Below are positions 23,326 through 32,650 of a stretch of DNA of 44,771 nt, piece by piece; positions within the stretch are counted from its first letter, which is position 1; the number at the start of each line of letters is the position of its first letter. The stretch comes from Flavobacteriales bacterium (lineage in GTDB: Bacteria; Bacteroidota; Bacteroidia; Flavobacteriales_F; PHOS-HE28): the NCBI GenBank assembly GCA_016788485.1, contig JAEUSV010000052.1:1-44771 (forward strand), in the 5' to 3' direction. A program made the translations under genes and the position numbers. Below the pieces are notes generated by a model. That model saw only the letters and a program-made list of their open reading frames with translations, did no database searches and was not told the DNA's origin.

Positions 23326-24285
23326 ATGAACCTCCTTCCTGCCGCCATTGCCACCGCATTCGCAATGACCCTGGGCCTGCCCGCCTCCTCCCAGGACAGC
23401 ACCGCCACCGACACCGTCGCCTTCGATGCCCAGGCCCTGATGGACTCCATCGGCCGCAGCTACGTGGACTCGGTGGAACGCTCGTTCAACTGGCAGCGCG
23501 GCACGGTGCCCCTCGGCAACGGTGTGGCCACCCTCAACATCCCCGAGGGCTTCAAGTTCCTGGACGAGGAACAGACGCGCCGCGTGCTGGTCGACCTGTG
23601 GGGCAACCCCAGCGCCAACGGTTGCCTGGGCATGATCTTCCCGGAGTCCGACGGCGTGCTCATGGACGGCGGGTACGCCTTCGTGGTGCAGTACGACGAG
23701 ATCGGCTACGTGAAGGATGACGATGCGGACGACATCGACTACGACGACCTGCTGAAGAACATGCAGGAGGAGGAGGTCGAGGAGAACAAGCAGCGGGTGG
23801 AACAGGGCTTCGAGCCGGCCTACACCCTTGGCTGGGCCTCGCCCCCCTTCTATGACAAGGAGAACAAGGTGCTGCACTGGGCCAAGGAGATCAAGTTCGG
23901 CGACGATGCAGAGAGCAACACGCTCAACTACAACGTGCGCGTGCTGGGCCGCAAGGGTGTGCTCGTGCTGAACGCCGTGGCCGGCATGGCCGAGCTGGAG
24001 CTGGTGAAGAAGCACGTGCCCGACATGCTGAACGTGGTGAAGTTCAACGATGGCTACCGCTACGACCAGTTCGACAGCAATGTGGACGAGGTGGCGGCGT
24101 GGACCATCGGCGGCCTGGTGGCCGGCAAGGTGCTGGCGAAGGCCGGGATCCTGGCCCTGCTGCTGAAGAACATCAAGCTCGTGATCCTGGCGATCGGCGC
24201 GGGCGGTGCCGCCATCTGGCGGTTCATCTCCGGGCGGAAGAAGCAGGACGGTGGCGATCTGCCCGCACCGCCCCCTCAGGCCTGA
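23326..24285 (+). CDS. DUF2167 family membrane protein
   Basis: 319-residue protein of the DUF2167 family. Signal peptide MNLLPAAIATAFAMTLGLPASS; an exported domain (about 40-260) with the family segments LGNGVATLNIPEGFKFLDEE, DLWGNP and FVVQYDEIGYVKDDDADDIDY, then one C-terminal membrane segment (about 265-300: GKVLAKAGILALLLKNIKLVILAIGAGG) and a short basic tail. Function is unknown. ATG 23326 is taken from the signal peptide; a TATCCTTG box (23300-23307) lies 18 bp upstream. Its 3' end overlaps the convergent gluQ-like gene by 10 bp. Confidence 0.85.
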   Translation: MNLLPAAIATAFAMTLGLPASSQDSTATDTVAFDAQALMDSIGRSYVDSVERSFNWQRGTVPLGNGVATLNIPEGFKFLDEEQTRRVLVDLWGNPSANGCLGMIFPESDGVLMDGGYAFVVQYDEIGYVKDDDADDIDYDDLLKNMQEEEVEENKQRVEQGFEPAYTLGWASPPFYDKENKVLHWAKEIKFGDDAESNTLNYNVRVLGRKGVLVLNAVAGMAELELVKKHVPDMLNVVKFNDGYRYDQFDSNVDEVAAWTIGGLVAGKVLAKAGILALLLKNIKLVILAIGAGGAAIWRFISGRKKQDGGDLPAPPPQA

Positions 24286-25124
24286 TCGCCGGCCAGCAGC
24301 TCCTCGAGCAACCGGTCCGCCAGCGCATGGATCCGCTCCGGCCCCACCCCCTGTTGGCGCATGGCCTGCAGGGCGCCCGCACCCTGTGACTTGCTCAGCT
24401 TGGCCCCCTGCTCGTCGGTGAGCAGCCCGTGGTGCACGAAGGTCGCCTGCCCGAAGCGGGGCTCGTTGAGCAGGCCGGCCATGTACAGCTGGCAGGCGGT
24501 GGAGGGCAGCAGGTCCTCGCCACGCACCACCAGGTCGATGCGATGATCAAGGTCATCCACCAGGGAGGCCACCTGGTAGGCCGGTCGGCCGTTGCGCTGG
24601 CGGATCACCGGGTCCTGGGGCATCAGGCGGGCCGGTTCCAGTGCCACCCCTGCCCCGGGCCATCGCCGCATCGGTACTGCCGGAGCCGTTAGCAGGTCGA
24701 GCCGCCAGGAGACCCCGACAGCATCCAACGGGCGCCCTGCCGTGCGACACGTGCAGCGCGGCAGTTCGGTGCGGGAACAGGTGCAAGCGTAGAGGCGACC
24801 CGAGGAGCGCAGCCGTTCCACCGCTTCGAGGTAGCGGTCGATCCGCTGCTGCTGCGACCACCGCGCCTCCAGGTCGGAAGGGCCTGTGGGGCCTTCGTCC
24901 CAATCGATGCCGAGCCACTCGATCGTTCGGAAGATGTCCTCCACATAGGCTGGACGCGCCCGCTCGGCATCCAGGTCGTCAATGCGCAGAAGGATGGTGC
25001 CGCCCGCCCTGCGCGCCAGCTTCCAGGTGAGCACGAAAGCGGCACCATTACCGGGGTGCAGCAGGCCGCTCGGTGTAGGGGCGATGCGGGTGCGGGCCGG
25101 CTGTGGAAGCGGTGGGAACGCCAT
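24276..25124 (-). CDS. gluQ: Glutamyl-Q tRNA(Asp) synthetase (GluQ-RS)
   Basis: Class I synthetase paralogue, 282 residues, lacking the anticodon-binding domain, that attaches glutamate to the queuosine base of tRNA-Asp. Motifs: HIGH-equivalent IAPTPSGLLHPGN (about 12-24), zinc-type cysteines in YACTCSRTELPRCTCR, and KLSKS near residue 240. The frame is open 15 codons upstream into the tRNA gene, but MAFPPLPQPARTRIAPTPSG from 25124 is the plausible N-terminus. The A of this ATG is the last base of the CCA end encoded by the upstream tRNA-Leu gene, so the two genes overlap by one base. Convergent overlap with DUF2167 at the 3' end. Confidence 0.9.
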   Translation of the reverse strand: MAFPPLPQPARTRIAPTPSGLLHPGNGAAFVLTWKLARRAGGTILLRIDDLDAERARPAYVEDIFRTIEWLGIDWDEGPTGPSDLEARWSQQQRIDRYLEAVERLRSSGRLYACTCSRTELPRCTCRTAGRPLDAVGVSWRLDLLTAPAVPMRRWPGAGVALEPARLMPQDPVIRQRNGRPAYQVASLVDDLDHRIDLVVRGEDLLPSTACQLYMAGLLNEPRFGQATFVHHGLLTDEQGAKLSKSQGAGALQAMRQQGVGPERIHALADRLLEELLAGDQA

Positions 25125-25211
25125 GGTGCCCGGGGTGGGACTCGAACCCACACGGCCCTTGCGGACCAAGGGATTTTAAGTCCCTCGTGTCTACCATTTC
25201 ACCACCCGGGC
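25124..25211 (-). tRNA. tRNA-Leu(TAA)
   Basis: Acceptor GCCCGGG pairs with CCCGGGC, discriminator A, and CCA is encoded (25124-25126). Anticodon loop CTTAAAA inside the GGGA/TCCC stem gives TAA; the long variable arm (TTGGTCCGCAAGGGCC region) marks a class II tRNA; T arm has GGGTTCGAGTCCC. 88 nt with CCA. Its final A is the first base of the next gene's start codon. Confidence 0.95.
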
Positions 25212-25222
25212 GGGTGCTCCAG

Positions 25223-25230
25223 CAAAGCTA
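25223..25230 (-). promoter_or_regulatory. -7 box TAGCTTTG of tRNA-Leu
   Basis: Exact TAnnTTTG on the minus strand, 11 bp upstream of the mature tRNA 5' end; no good TTG at the usual distance. Confidence 0.5.
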
Positions 25231-25259
25231 TCCGGGGGCTGCGAACGGCCCGAAAGAAC

Positions 25260-25283
25260 GATGCCTCCCGGGGGGGAGGCATC
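25260..25283 (-). terminator. Perfect 10-bp hairpin between the two tRNA genes
   Basis: GATGCCTCCC pairs with GGGAGGCATC around four bases, followed on the minus strand by GTTCTTTC. It begins 6 bp after tRNA-Gly and probably ends that transcript. Confidence 0.6.
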
Positions 25284-25288
25284 TTCGG

Positions 25289-25361
<73 letters not shown>

Positions 25362-25386
25362 GTGGGCTTCATTGCTGAAGCGGGTG

Positions 25387-25416
25387 CAAATATAGTGCGC
25401 GGAACGATCCGCACAA
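25387..25416 (-). promoter_or_regulatory. Consensus promoter of tRNA-Gly
   Basis: Minus strand TTG (25414-25416), 19 bp, TATATTTG (25387-25394): the best match to the Bacteroidota promoter in the window, 25 bp before the tRNA. Confidence 0.8.
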
Positions 25417-25418
25417 GT

Positions 25419-28256
25419 TCAACCACCATCCTTCACACGGGGGCCTCCGACCATCCTTACGCGCAGGTCCTTCACCCGCAGGGTGTCCGGTGTCTCGTTC
25501 CACACGTACACCCCGAGCTCGGCGTCCGGGTCCCGCAGCTCCCGCCGGTCGCGCAGCACCATGAACGATGACCACGTGCTGTCCGCCGCCTTCACCTCGA
25601 ACGGCACGGCCTCGTAGTCCAACGCGCGATCGCCCCGCTTCCGCTCGATCACCACATAGCCCCGGGCACCGGGACGCCCCGTGAACTTCAGGTCCACACA
25701 GAGCTTGCGGCCCGGCGCGTGGTCCATGTCGCCGATGCGCTGCCGGTACGCATGGGTGTAGGGTGATGTGGGTGATGCGAGGACCATGCCCCCACCAAGC
25801 GGATCCAGGTGAAGCACATGCCCCTCCTCCCCCGGCTGTTGGCGAACGAAGTGCAACAGCTCCACGCCGGCCAAGCGTTCCCGGCGCATGAGGTGCCAGC
25901 CGGCCTCGTTGAGCTGGGGCGGTCCTTCCGGAGGCAACGGCGGTCCGGCAAGCGCGAGCGTCACCTGCGGGCCCTCCTGTGCGTGGAAGGCGCGCAGCAG
26001 CTGGTCCACATCGGTGCTCCGCTCACAACGGACCATCCTGGCGCGGGGGAGATGGTCGCGTACGAGGGCTGGTCGATCGGTGCTCACCACTTGCACCGGT
26101 GGCCCTGCACTGTCGAGCTGCCACAGGCCTTGCTGGATGCGCTCGCTGCGCGGGGTGTGGGCGAAGAGGCTCCAGCACGTGCCCCCCCCCAGGACCAGCA
26201 CAAGCGGGAGGTAGGCCCTGGAGGCCAGCGAGGTCCGGGCGAGCAGCAGGAGCGCCGCGAACAGCACCACGAGCTGCACGCCGAGGAGCACAGGCACCCA
26301 GGGCTTCACGAAGGCGATGCGGACCTGGTGCACACCGGCCGGAACGGGCAGCGCGAACCCCGCGATGTTCACGCCCCGCAAGGGCACCGCAACACCATCG
26401 ACCGCGGCGGTCCACCCAGGGTACCAGGCCTGCTGCACCTGCAGCAGGGTGGCCTCGCGGGCGTTCACCTCGGCCTCCATGGACGTGTAGCGGAAGTCCG
26501 TCAGCTGCAACGTTCCGAGGTCACCGACCGCATCGCGCTGTGGATCGCCGAGGTAGGCCAGTGGCCGATCGAGCAGTCGCTCGCGCAGCTCGGCCTGGCC
26601 TTCCAGCAGCGCCACCGTGTGCTTCAGCTGGAATGAATTGAACCCGCCCATGGACGGACGTCCCTTGTAGACCTGGGTGTTGCGCCAGAGCACCTGCAGC
26701 CCCGAGGCATCGTCCTTGGCGTTGCGCATGGGCTCCATCGGCGGCACCACCGGTCCGGGCGGAAAGGCGTCGATGCGCGCCTGCACGGCCGCCGGTGACA
26801 GGTCGGCGATGCTGGTGTTCCAAGCGGCCAGTCCGGTGGCCCATACCATCTCCACGCACACCAGGGCGCACCACCAGGGCAAGGCGCTTCGGCGTCGCCA
26901 CACCAGACCAAGGCCGATGATCAGCACGGGCACCAGCACCGCACCATGAAGGAGGATCCGTGTGGCGACCGGCATGGCGCGCATGCGTTCGTACAGCCCC
27001 GCCCCTTCGGCGGCCGCATCGCCCCCGGATGCCGCACGCAGCAGCAGCGCAAGGGCCACGAGCAATGCGGCGCCCACCACGCCCATCACCAGCGCGCGCC
27101 GATGCATGAGCTCCTCCCAGCGGGCCAGTGTTCCTCCGGCCAGGACGAGCACGGCCAGCTGCGCGCCCCACAGGAAATAGCTCGGAAAGCGGAACAGGTC
27201 CATGCCCGGCACCCAGGCCCACAACAGCCGGTGCACCGGCAGCGCCGGACCCAGCGCCGCAAGCCCGCACACCGCGCCGAACGCGAGCAGCAGGCTCTCC
27301 ACCCGTGAACGACGGCGGAACAGCGCGAGCACAGCCCACACCAGCACCCACACGCCCATGTAGCCATTGGCCATCGTGGGATCGGTACCGAGCGCCTCCC
27401 GGTCAACACCCGTGGCGAAGGGGAACAGCAGCGAAACGAAGGCGCGCCAGGTGAAGGATCCGCCTGAGGCGGTTTCCAGGTCGAGCCCTTCGCCGCGCGT
27501 CATCCACGGGATCACTTCCACTGCGGACCACAGGGTGCCGCAGGCCATGAGCACCGTGACTCCGAGGAAGAGCAGTTCGGCACGGAGAAGCGCACGGAAC
27601 AACTGGCGGTCGGTGCGCCAGCACCACCAGGCGCGGTCCGCGAACAGCATGAGCACCAGGTAGAACACCAGGATGTTGAAGGTGTGGTTGCCGCCGGTGA
27701 GGAGGAAGGACTGGAACACCGCGGCCGCCAGGGCCGGTCGCCAGTGCGGCGCCTGCATCAGGCGCAGCTGCGCCTCGAGCAGCCACGGAAGCCACGCAGC
27801 GCTGATCACCGCATAGAAGTGCATGGTATGCCCGGTGAAGAAGCCGCCCAGCGCGTACGCCACGCCCGTGATCAGCCCCGCACCGGCATTGCCGTGCAGC
27901 GTGCGCACCAAGCGGTACATGCCAAGGCCACCGAGCGTGAGGTAGCCAAGGAACAGGGCCTGCAGCACCCACACCGGATGGCCGATGGTGCCCCCGAGGG
28001 CCAGCGCCTCCACGTACCAGGCCGGGCCTTGAAGGTCGGCATGGACGGGGTAGCCCATCTGCTGCATCGGGTTCCAGAGCGGGAGCTCACCGTTGTGGAG
28101 GCACGCCGCGATGAAGAAGCGCCAGGGAAGCCAGCAGTCGAGCGTGTCGCCGTGCGTGAGCGTGTACCCGAAGGTGGCCAGCGGCCAGTAGGCGAGCACC
28201 ACGGCCGTGGCGATCACCAGCACCGGGGCGCGCTTGGCGAGGGCGATGAGCTTCAC
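25419..28256 (-). CDS. YfhO-like large integral membrane protein
   Basis: About 945 residues with roughly 12-13 membrane segments and soluble domains, of the YfhO/GT-C-like class of Bacteroidota proteins thought to modify surface glycans or act as lipid-linked sugar transferases. The N-terminus (LIALAKRAPVLVIATAVVLAYWPL) is the first helix; the early loop GYTLTHGDTLDCWLPWRFF and later GDTLDCWLPW / LWNPMQQMGYPVHADLQ are typical of the family. A membrane segment FVKPWVPVLLGVQLVVLFAALLLL near residue 690 precedes a C-terminal ~250-residue soluble beta region. GTG 28256 is preferred, since TAGGTTG ends 4 bases upstream; GTG 28277 is the alternative (952 residues). Catalytic role is not shown by the sequence. 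Confidence 0.75.
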   Translation of the reverse strand: MKLIALAKRAPVLVIATAVVLAYWPLATFGYTLTHGDTLDCWLPWRFFIAACLHNGELPLWNPMQQMGYPVHADLQGPAWYVEALALGGTIGHPVWVLQALFLGYLTLGGLGMYRLVRTLHGNAGAGLITGVAYALGGFFTGHTMHFYAVISAAWLPWLLEAQLRLMQAPHWRPALAAAVFQSFLLTGGNHTFNILVFYLVLMLFADRAWWCWRTDRQLFRALLRAELLFLGVTVLMACGTLWSAVEVIPWMTRGEGLDLETASGGSFTWRAFVSLLFPFATGVDREALGTDPTMANGYMGVWVLVWAVLALFRRRSRVESLLLAFGAVCGLAALGPALPVHRLLWAWVPGMDLFRFPSYFLWGAQLAVLVLAGGTLARWEELMHRRALVMGVVGAALLVALALLLRAASGGDAAAEGAGLYERMRAMPVATRILLHGAVLVPVLIIGLGLVWRRRSALPWWCALVCVEMVWATGLAAWNTSIADLSPAAVQARIDAFPPGPVVPPMEPMRNAKDDASGLQVLWRNTQVYKGRPSMGGFNSFQLKHTVALLEGQAELRERLLDRPLAYLGDPQRDAVGDLGTLQLTDFRYTSMEAEVNAREATLLQVQQAWYPGWTAAVDGVAVPLRGVNIAGFALPVPAGVHQVRIAFVKPWVPVLLGVQLVVLFAALLLLARTSLASRAYLPLVLVLGGGTCWSLFAHTPRSERIQQGLWQLDSAGPPVQVVSTDRPALVRDHLPRARMVRCERSTDVDQLLRAFHAQEGPQVTLALAGPPLPPEGPPQLNEAGWHLMRRERLAGVELLHFVRQQPGEEGHVLHLDPLGGGMVLASPTSPYTHAYRQRIGDMDHAPGRKLCVDLKFTGRPGARGYVVIERKRGDRALDYEAVPFEVKAADSTWSSFMVLRDRRELRDPDAELGVYVWNETPDTLRVKDLRVRMVGGPRVKDGG

Positions 28257-28286
28257 GCCGCAACCTACGCAGCGCACCGGGAACGA

Positions 28287-30911
28287 TCAGGCCTTGCGCA
28301 GCTTCACCTTGCCCGCGCCCACCATCCGCTTGATCTCGTTGAGCTTGATCAAGGCCTCCACCGGGGTGAGCGTGTCGATGTCGAGCTCCTCGATCTGCCC
28401 GCGGATGGCCTCGAGCGCCGGGTCGTCGAGCTGGAAGAAGCTGAGCTGCGGTTCACGCTCCAGGGAGGCCAGCGGCCGTTCCGCCGGGGCGCCCAGGTCG
28501 CCGCCGTGCGTGGCCTGCAGGTGGGCTAGCACCTTCTCCGCGCGGTCGATCACACGCCGCGGCATGCCCGCCATGCGCGCCACATGGATCCCGAAGCTGC
28601 GGTCGCTGCCGCCCGGCACCAGCTTGCGCAGGAAGTGCACGCGCCCATCGGCCTCGCGCACGGCCACGTTCGCGTTGCGGATCCGCGGGAAGGTGGCCGC
28701 CATCTCGTTGAGCTCGTGGTAGTGCGTGGCGAAGAGCGTGCGCGGCCGTGCCGCATGCTCGTGCAGGAACTCGGCGATGGCCCAGGCGATCGAGATGCCG
28801 TCGTAGGTGCTCGTGCCGCGGCCGATCTCGTCGAGCAGCACCAGGCTGCGGTCGCTGAGGTTGTTGAGGATGCTGGCCGTCTCGTTCATCTCCACCATGA
28901 ACGTGGACTCGCCGGTGCTGAGGTTGTCCGAGGCACCCACGCGGGTGAAGATGCGGTCGAGCACTCCGATGCGTGCGCGCTGGGCCGGCACGAAGCTGCC
29001 GGCTTGGGCCAGCAGGGCCACCAGGGCCGTCTGCCGCAGGATGGCCGACTTACCGCTCATGTTCGGACCGGTGATCACCACGATCTGGGCTTCATCGGGA
29101 TCGAGCACGAGGTCGTTGGCGATGTACGGATCGCCGGGAGGAAGCTGCTGCTCGATCACCGGGTGCCGAGCCCCCCGCAGCTCGAGCGAAGCGCTGTCGT
29201 CCATCTGAGGACGGCAATAGCGCCATTGGCCCGCCACCAGCGCGAACGAACGCAGCACGTCAAGCTCCGCGAGCGCGGCCGCGGTGGATTGGATGCCGTC
29301 GATGGCGCCGCACACCTCCTCCACCAGCTGTTGGAACAGGTGCACCTCCAAGGTCTGGATCCGTTCCTCGGCGCCCAGGATCCGCTCCTCGAGCGATTTC
29401 AGTTCATCAGTGATGTAGCGCTCGGCACCGGTGAGCGTCTGCTTGCGCACCCATTCGGCCGGCACCTTGTCGCGGTGGGTGTGCCGCACTTCGAGGTAGT
29501 AACCGAACACGTTGTTGTAGCCCACCTTCAAGGAGGTGATGCCGGTACGTTCGGCCTCACGCTGCTGCACGCCCAGCAGCAGCTCCTTCGCGTGCGCCGT
29601 CACATGGCGCAGCTCGTCGAGCTCGGCGCTCACGCCCGTGCGCACCACGCCGCCCTTCAGCACGTTCACGGGCGCCTCGGGCTCCAGGCCCTGTTCGATG
29701 CGCCGCGCCAGGGCCAAGGGGGGCTCCCAGCCGGCCGCCACCATGGAAAGCGCCGTGGCGCTTGCTGCCAGTCGCTCGCGGATGCGTTGTGCGGCGTCGA
29801 TGGCGCGCTGCAGCTGCAGCACCTCGCGGGGGTTGATGCGTGCGGCGGCCGCGCGGCCCACCAAGCGCTCCATGTCGCCCACCACCTGCAGGTCGGGCTC
29901 CAGGGCGCGCATGAGGTCATCCGTCGCCAGCAGCGCCTCCACGCGGTCGTGCCGGGCCTCGATGGCGTTGCGGTCGGTGAGCGGGAACAGCAGCCAACGG
30001 CGCAGCAGGCGCGCGCCCATCGGTGTCACACAGCGGTCAACGGCCTGCAGCAGGGTTCGCCCCCCCTCGTTCACGGGGGCCACGAGCTCGAGGTTGCGCA
30101 CGGTGAACCGGTCGAGCCACACATGCCCGCCGGTGCTCAACCGGGCGATGCGGCGCACGTGGCCCAGGCGGTCGTGCCGTGTTTCGCCCAGGTACTGCAG
30201 CACGGCCCCGGCCGCGCGCTGCGCCAGGTGCAGGTCCTCGATGCCGAAGCCCTTGAGGCTGGTGGTACCGAACTGCTGCAGCAGCCTGTCGGTGGCCAAT
30301 TCGCCGGCGAAGGCCCATTCCTCCATGGCGAAGGATGGTCCGCGACCGGTGGCCTGCAGCACCAGCGCGTCCGTGCTGCCACGGGGGTGCAGCAGCTCGC
30401 CGGGCGGATGACCGTCGAGGAACTTGGCGCTCTGCTCCGCATCGCCCTCGCCCACGAGGAACTCGCCCGTGGTGATGTCGAGGAAGGCCAGCCCGTACCT
30501 GTCGCCCTTGGGGCAGATGGCCGCGAGCCAGTTGTTGGCGCGGCCGTCCACCACCTGGTCGCTGTAGGCGACGCCCGGGGTGACCACCTCGGTGACCCCG
30601 CGTTCCACCACGGTCTTCGCCTGCTTGGGGTCCTCGAGCTGGTCACATACGGCCACCCGGTGGCCGGCCCGCACCAGCTTGGGCAGGTAGCTTTCGAGGG
30701 AGTGGTGAGGGAACCCTGCCAGTTCCATCTCCTGGGAGCCACCGTTGTTGCGCTTGGTGAGCACGATGCCCAGCACCCGGCTCGCCACCACGGCATCGGC
30801 CCCGAAGGTCTCGTAGAAGTCGCCCACGCGGAAGAGCAGGATGGCGTCCGGGTGCTGGCCCTTGATGCGCTGGTACTGCTTCATCAGGGGCGTTTCGGCG
30901 GCTTTGCTCAT
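28287..30911 (-). CDS. mutS: DNA mismatch repair protein MutS
   Basis: Mismatch-recognition ATPase, 874 residues, a normal length. Residues 32-34 (FYE in FRVGDFYETF) are the Phe-x-Glu mismatch wedge. Later domains are intact: core helices and clamp, then the ATPase with Walker A GPNMSGKS, STGESTFMVEMNE, Walker B LLDEIGRGTSTYDG and ATHYHEL. The tail LSFFQLDDPALEAIRGQIEELDIDTLTPVEALIKLNEIKRM is the conserved C-terminal helix pair. The ATG at 30911 (MSKAAETPLMKQYQRIK) matches the family; upstream open codons are antisense to the methyltransferase. Divergent from the next gene across 105 bp, which contains TAATTTG (30964-30970, minus). Confidence 0.96.
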   Translation of the reverse strand: MSKAAETPLMKQYQRIKGQHPDAILLFRVGDFYETFGADAVVASRVLGIVLTKRNNGGSQEMELAGFPHHSLESYLPKLVRAGHRVAVCDQLEDPKQAKTVVERGVTEVVTPGVAYSDQVVDGRANNWLAAICPKGDRYGLAFLDITTGEFLVGEGDAEQSAKFLDGHPPGELLHPRGSTDALVLQATGRGPSFAMEEWAFAGELATDRLLQQFGTTSLKGFGIEDLHLAQRAAGAVLQYLGETRHDRLGHVRRIARLSTGGHVWLDRFTVRNLELVAPVNEGGRTLLQAVDRCVTPMGARLLRRWLLFPLTDRNAIEARHDRVEALLATDDLMRALEPDLQVVGDMERLVGRAAAARINPREVLQLQRAIDAAQRIRERLAASATALSMVAAGWEPPLALARRIEQGLEPEAPVNVLKGGVVRTGVSAELDELRHVTAHAKELLLGVQQREAERTGITSLKVGYNNVFGYYLEVRHTHRDKVPAEWVRKQTLTGAERYITDELKSLEERILGAEERIQTLEVHLFQQLVEEVCGAIDGIQSTAAALAELDVLRSFALVAGQWRYCRPQMDDSASLELRGARHPVIEQQLPPGDPYIANDLVLDPDEAQIVVITGPNMSGKSAILRQTALVALLAQAGSFVPAQRARIGVLDRIFTRVGASDNLSTGESTFMVEMNETASILNNLSDRSLVLLDEIGRGTSTYDGISIAWAIAEFLHEHAARPRTLFATHYHELNEMAATFPRIRNANVAVREADGRVHFLRKLVPGGSDRSFGIHVARMAGMPRRVIDRAEKVLAHLQATHGGDLGAPAERPLASLEREPQLSFFQLDDPALEAIRGQIEELDIDTLTPVEALIKLNEIKRMVGAGKVKLRKA

Positions 30912-31016
30912 GGACGGTCCGGGGGCGTTCTTTGCGCTCGCGGGCCTCGGCCCGAAAGCCCGGCAAATTACCCCCGTGGCTCCGGACCACATCCCCCCTT
31001 TTTTCAACGATCCCCC

Positions 31017-31553
31017 ATGCCCGCGAACGACCGCAAGCTCACGATGGACGAGCTGGGCCGCATGGCCCCGGAGACCTACGCCAGCGCTCCCCGGAGACCG
31101 GTGGTGGTGCTGCTTGATGATGTGCGCAGCCGGCACAATGTGGGATCGATCTTCCGCACGGCCGATTCCTTCGGCATCGAACGCATCGTGCTGTGCGGTT
31201 TCACCCCGCAGCCGCCGCACCGCGAGATCGAGAAAACGGCCCTGGGCGCCACGCTCTCGGTGCCCTGGTCGCACAGCCCCACCTGCGTGGAGGCCGTGGC
31301 CGAGCTGCAACGGCAAGGCTACCGGGTGCTCGCGGTGGAGCAGACGGCACAGGCCGAACCCATCGACCGCCTTGCGGGGAATGCGGCGGATCGCCTGGCC
31401 CTGGTGTTCGGCAACGAACTCGAGGGGGTGTCCGACGCCGTGGTACGGCAGGTCGATGGCTGCGTGGTGATCCCCCAGCACGGCAGCAAGCACTCCATGA
31501 ACGTGAGCGTCTGCGCCGGCGTGGTCCTTTGGTGGGTGGCGGGTCGCCATTAA
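31017..31553 (+). CDS. TrmH/SpoU-family RNA 2'-O-methyltransferase
   Basis: 178-residue SPOUT methyltransferase using S-adenosylmethionine to methylate tRNA or rRNA ribose. The three family motifs are present: RSRHNVGSIFRTADSFG (motif 1, near 40), LALVFGNELEGVSDAVV (motif 2, near 130) and the C-terminal HGSKHSMNVSVCAGVVLW (motif 3, knot). No N-terminal substrate-binding extension beyond about 25 residues. The exact target cannot be told from this sequence. ATG 31017 gives MPANDRKLTMDELGRM; divergent from mutS. Confidence 0.88.
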   Translation: MPANDRKLTMDELGRMAPETYASAPRRPVVVLLDDVRSRHNVGSIFRTADSFGIERIVLCGFTPQPPHREIEKTALGATLSVPWSHSPTCVEAVAELQRQGYRVLAVEQTAQAEPIDRLAGNAADRLALVFGNELEGVSDAVVRQVDGCVVIPQHGSKHSMNVSVCAGVVLWWVAGRH

Positions 31554-31649
31554 GTCCCCCCGCCCGTAACCCCACAGGCAACCCGATCGTACCGAAGAGG
31601 TCTATAGGAAAGTTGAAGCCCTTTGCCGTGCGTGATCGGATGATCCTCC

Positions 31650-31657
31650 TATATTTG
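31650..31657 (+). promoter_or_regulatory. -7 box TATATTTG before the beta-barrel gene
   Basis: Exact TAnnTTTG, with TTG at 31623-31625 somewhat farther upstream than usual (24 bp). It argues for translation starting downstream of 31657. Confidence 0.55.
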
Positions 31658-31675
31658 GTGCGGACCGCTATTCCC

Positions 31676-32632
31676 GTGCATTTGGCCAAACGCATACCCG
31701 CTCTCCTGGTCCTGTTCCTGCTGGTCGCGGCAACCACCGTACAGGGACAGTACTTCCGGAATTCCAACTATTGGAAGACCCACCGTACGGAGATCACCGT
31801 GGGGATGGGCATCTCCAACTTCCTGGGTGAGCTCGGTGGCCGCAACCAGATCGGCTCCCCTTTCATCTGGGACCTCGAACTGAGCCAGACGAAACCGGCC
31901 GTAAGCCTGGGGTACCGGTACCACACCTTCGAGAAGCAGGCCCTCCGGGCCAACCTCACCTACGGCATCCTGGCCGGTAATGACAACCTGACGACCGAGG
32001 TGTTCCGCCAGAACCGGAACCTCAACTTCAAGAGCGACATCTTCGAGTTCTCGGTGGTGTATGAGCTGCACTTCTTCAAGGAACAGCTCGGCCACGTGTA
32101 CGACCTGCGCGGGGTGAAAGGTGAAAAGTCCTCGCGTGTGGGGCTGTACATCTTCGCCGGCGTGGGCGGCTTCTACTTCCAGCCCAAGACCTTGTTGAAC
32201 GGCACCTACGTGGAGCTGCAACCTTTGAGCACCGAAGGGCAGGGATTGCCCGGTGGGCCGGAGGAGTACAACAACTTCCAGCTCTGCATCCCCATGGGCG
32301 TCGGGCTGCGGAAAGCGCTGAGCAAGCAATGGAGCGCGGGCCTCGAGCTCCAGTACACCAAGACGTTCACCGATTACATCGATGACGTGAGCGGTGTCTA
32401 CTACGACAACGAAGTGCTGGCCGCCGAACGGGGTTCGCTGGCCGCCTATCTGGCCGACCCCAGCCTCGACAAGGTTCCGGGACAGACCTTCGTTGGCCAG
32501 CAGCGCGGTGACAGCAATGACCTGGACGCCTACCTCTTCCTGAAGGCCCAGTTCCATTACAAGATCTACAAGTACAAGTCCAGCGGCAAGAAGTACCGCA
32601 CCCGCATCCGCCGCCAGAAGGTGGTGTTCTAA
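31676..32632 (+). CDS. DUF6089-like outer-membrane beta-barrel protein
   Basis: About 318 residues from GTG 31676. Signal peptide HLAKRIPALLVLFLLVAATTVQGQ, then YFRNSNYWKTHRTEITVGMGISNFLGELGG, which matches the PorT/DUF6089-type barrels of Bacteroidota. The rest alternates aromatic strands (SLGYRYHTFEKQALRANLTYGI, FEFSVVYELHFF, VGLYIFAGVGGFYFQPK, WSAGLELQYTKTFTDYIDDVSG) and ends KVVF. ATG 31640 is an alternative start but a TATATTTG promoter box lies inside that extension, so GTG is preferred. Function unknown; some family members support T9SS or surface polysaccharide systems. Confidence 0.8.
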   Translation: MHLAKRIPALLVLFLLVAATTVQGQYFRNSNYWKTHRTEITVGMGISNFLGELGGRNQIGSPFIWDLELSQTKPAVSLGYRYHTFEKQALRANLTYGILAGNDNLTTEVFRQNRNLNFKSDIFEFSVVYELHFFKEQLGHVYDLRGVKGEKSSRVGLYIFAGVGGFYFQPKTLLNGTYVELQPLSTEGQGLPGGPEEYNNFQLCIPMGVGLRKALSKQWSAGLELQYTKTFTDYIDDVSGVYYDNEVLAAERGSLAAYLADPSLDKVPGQTFVGQQRGDSNDLDAYLFLKAQFHYKIYKYKSSGKKYRTRIRRQKVVF

Positions 32633-32650
32633 GCGGAGCGACCTTCTCGG

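Noticed and set aside
28584..31016. Long plus-strand open frame opposite mutS
   Set aside because: Antisense to a well-conserved mutS; only the last 178 codons (31017-31553) are a real gene, with its own start.
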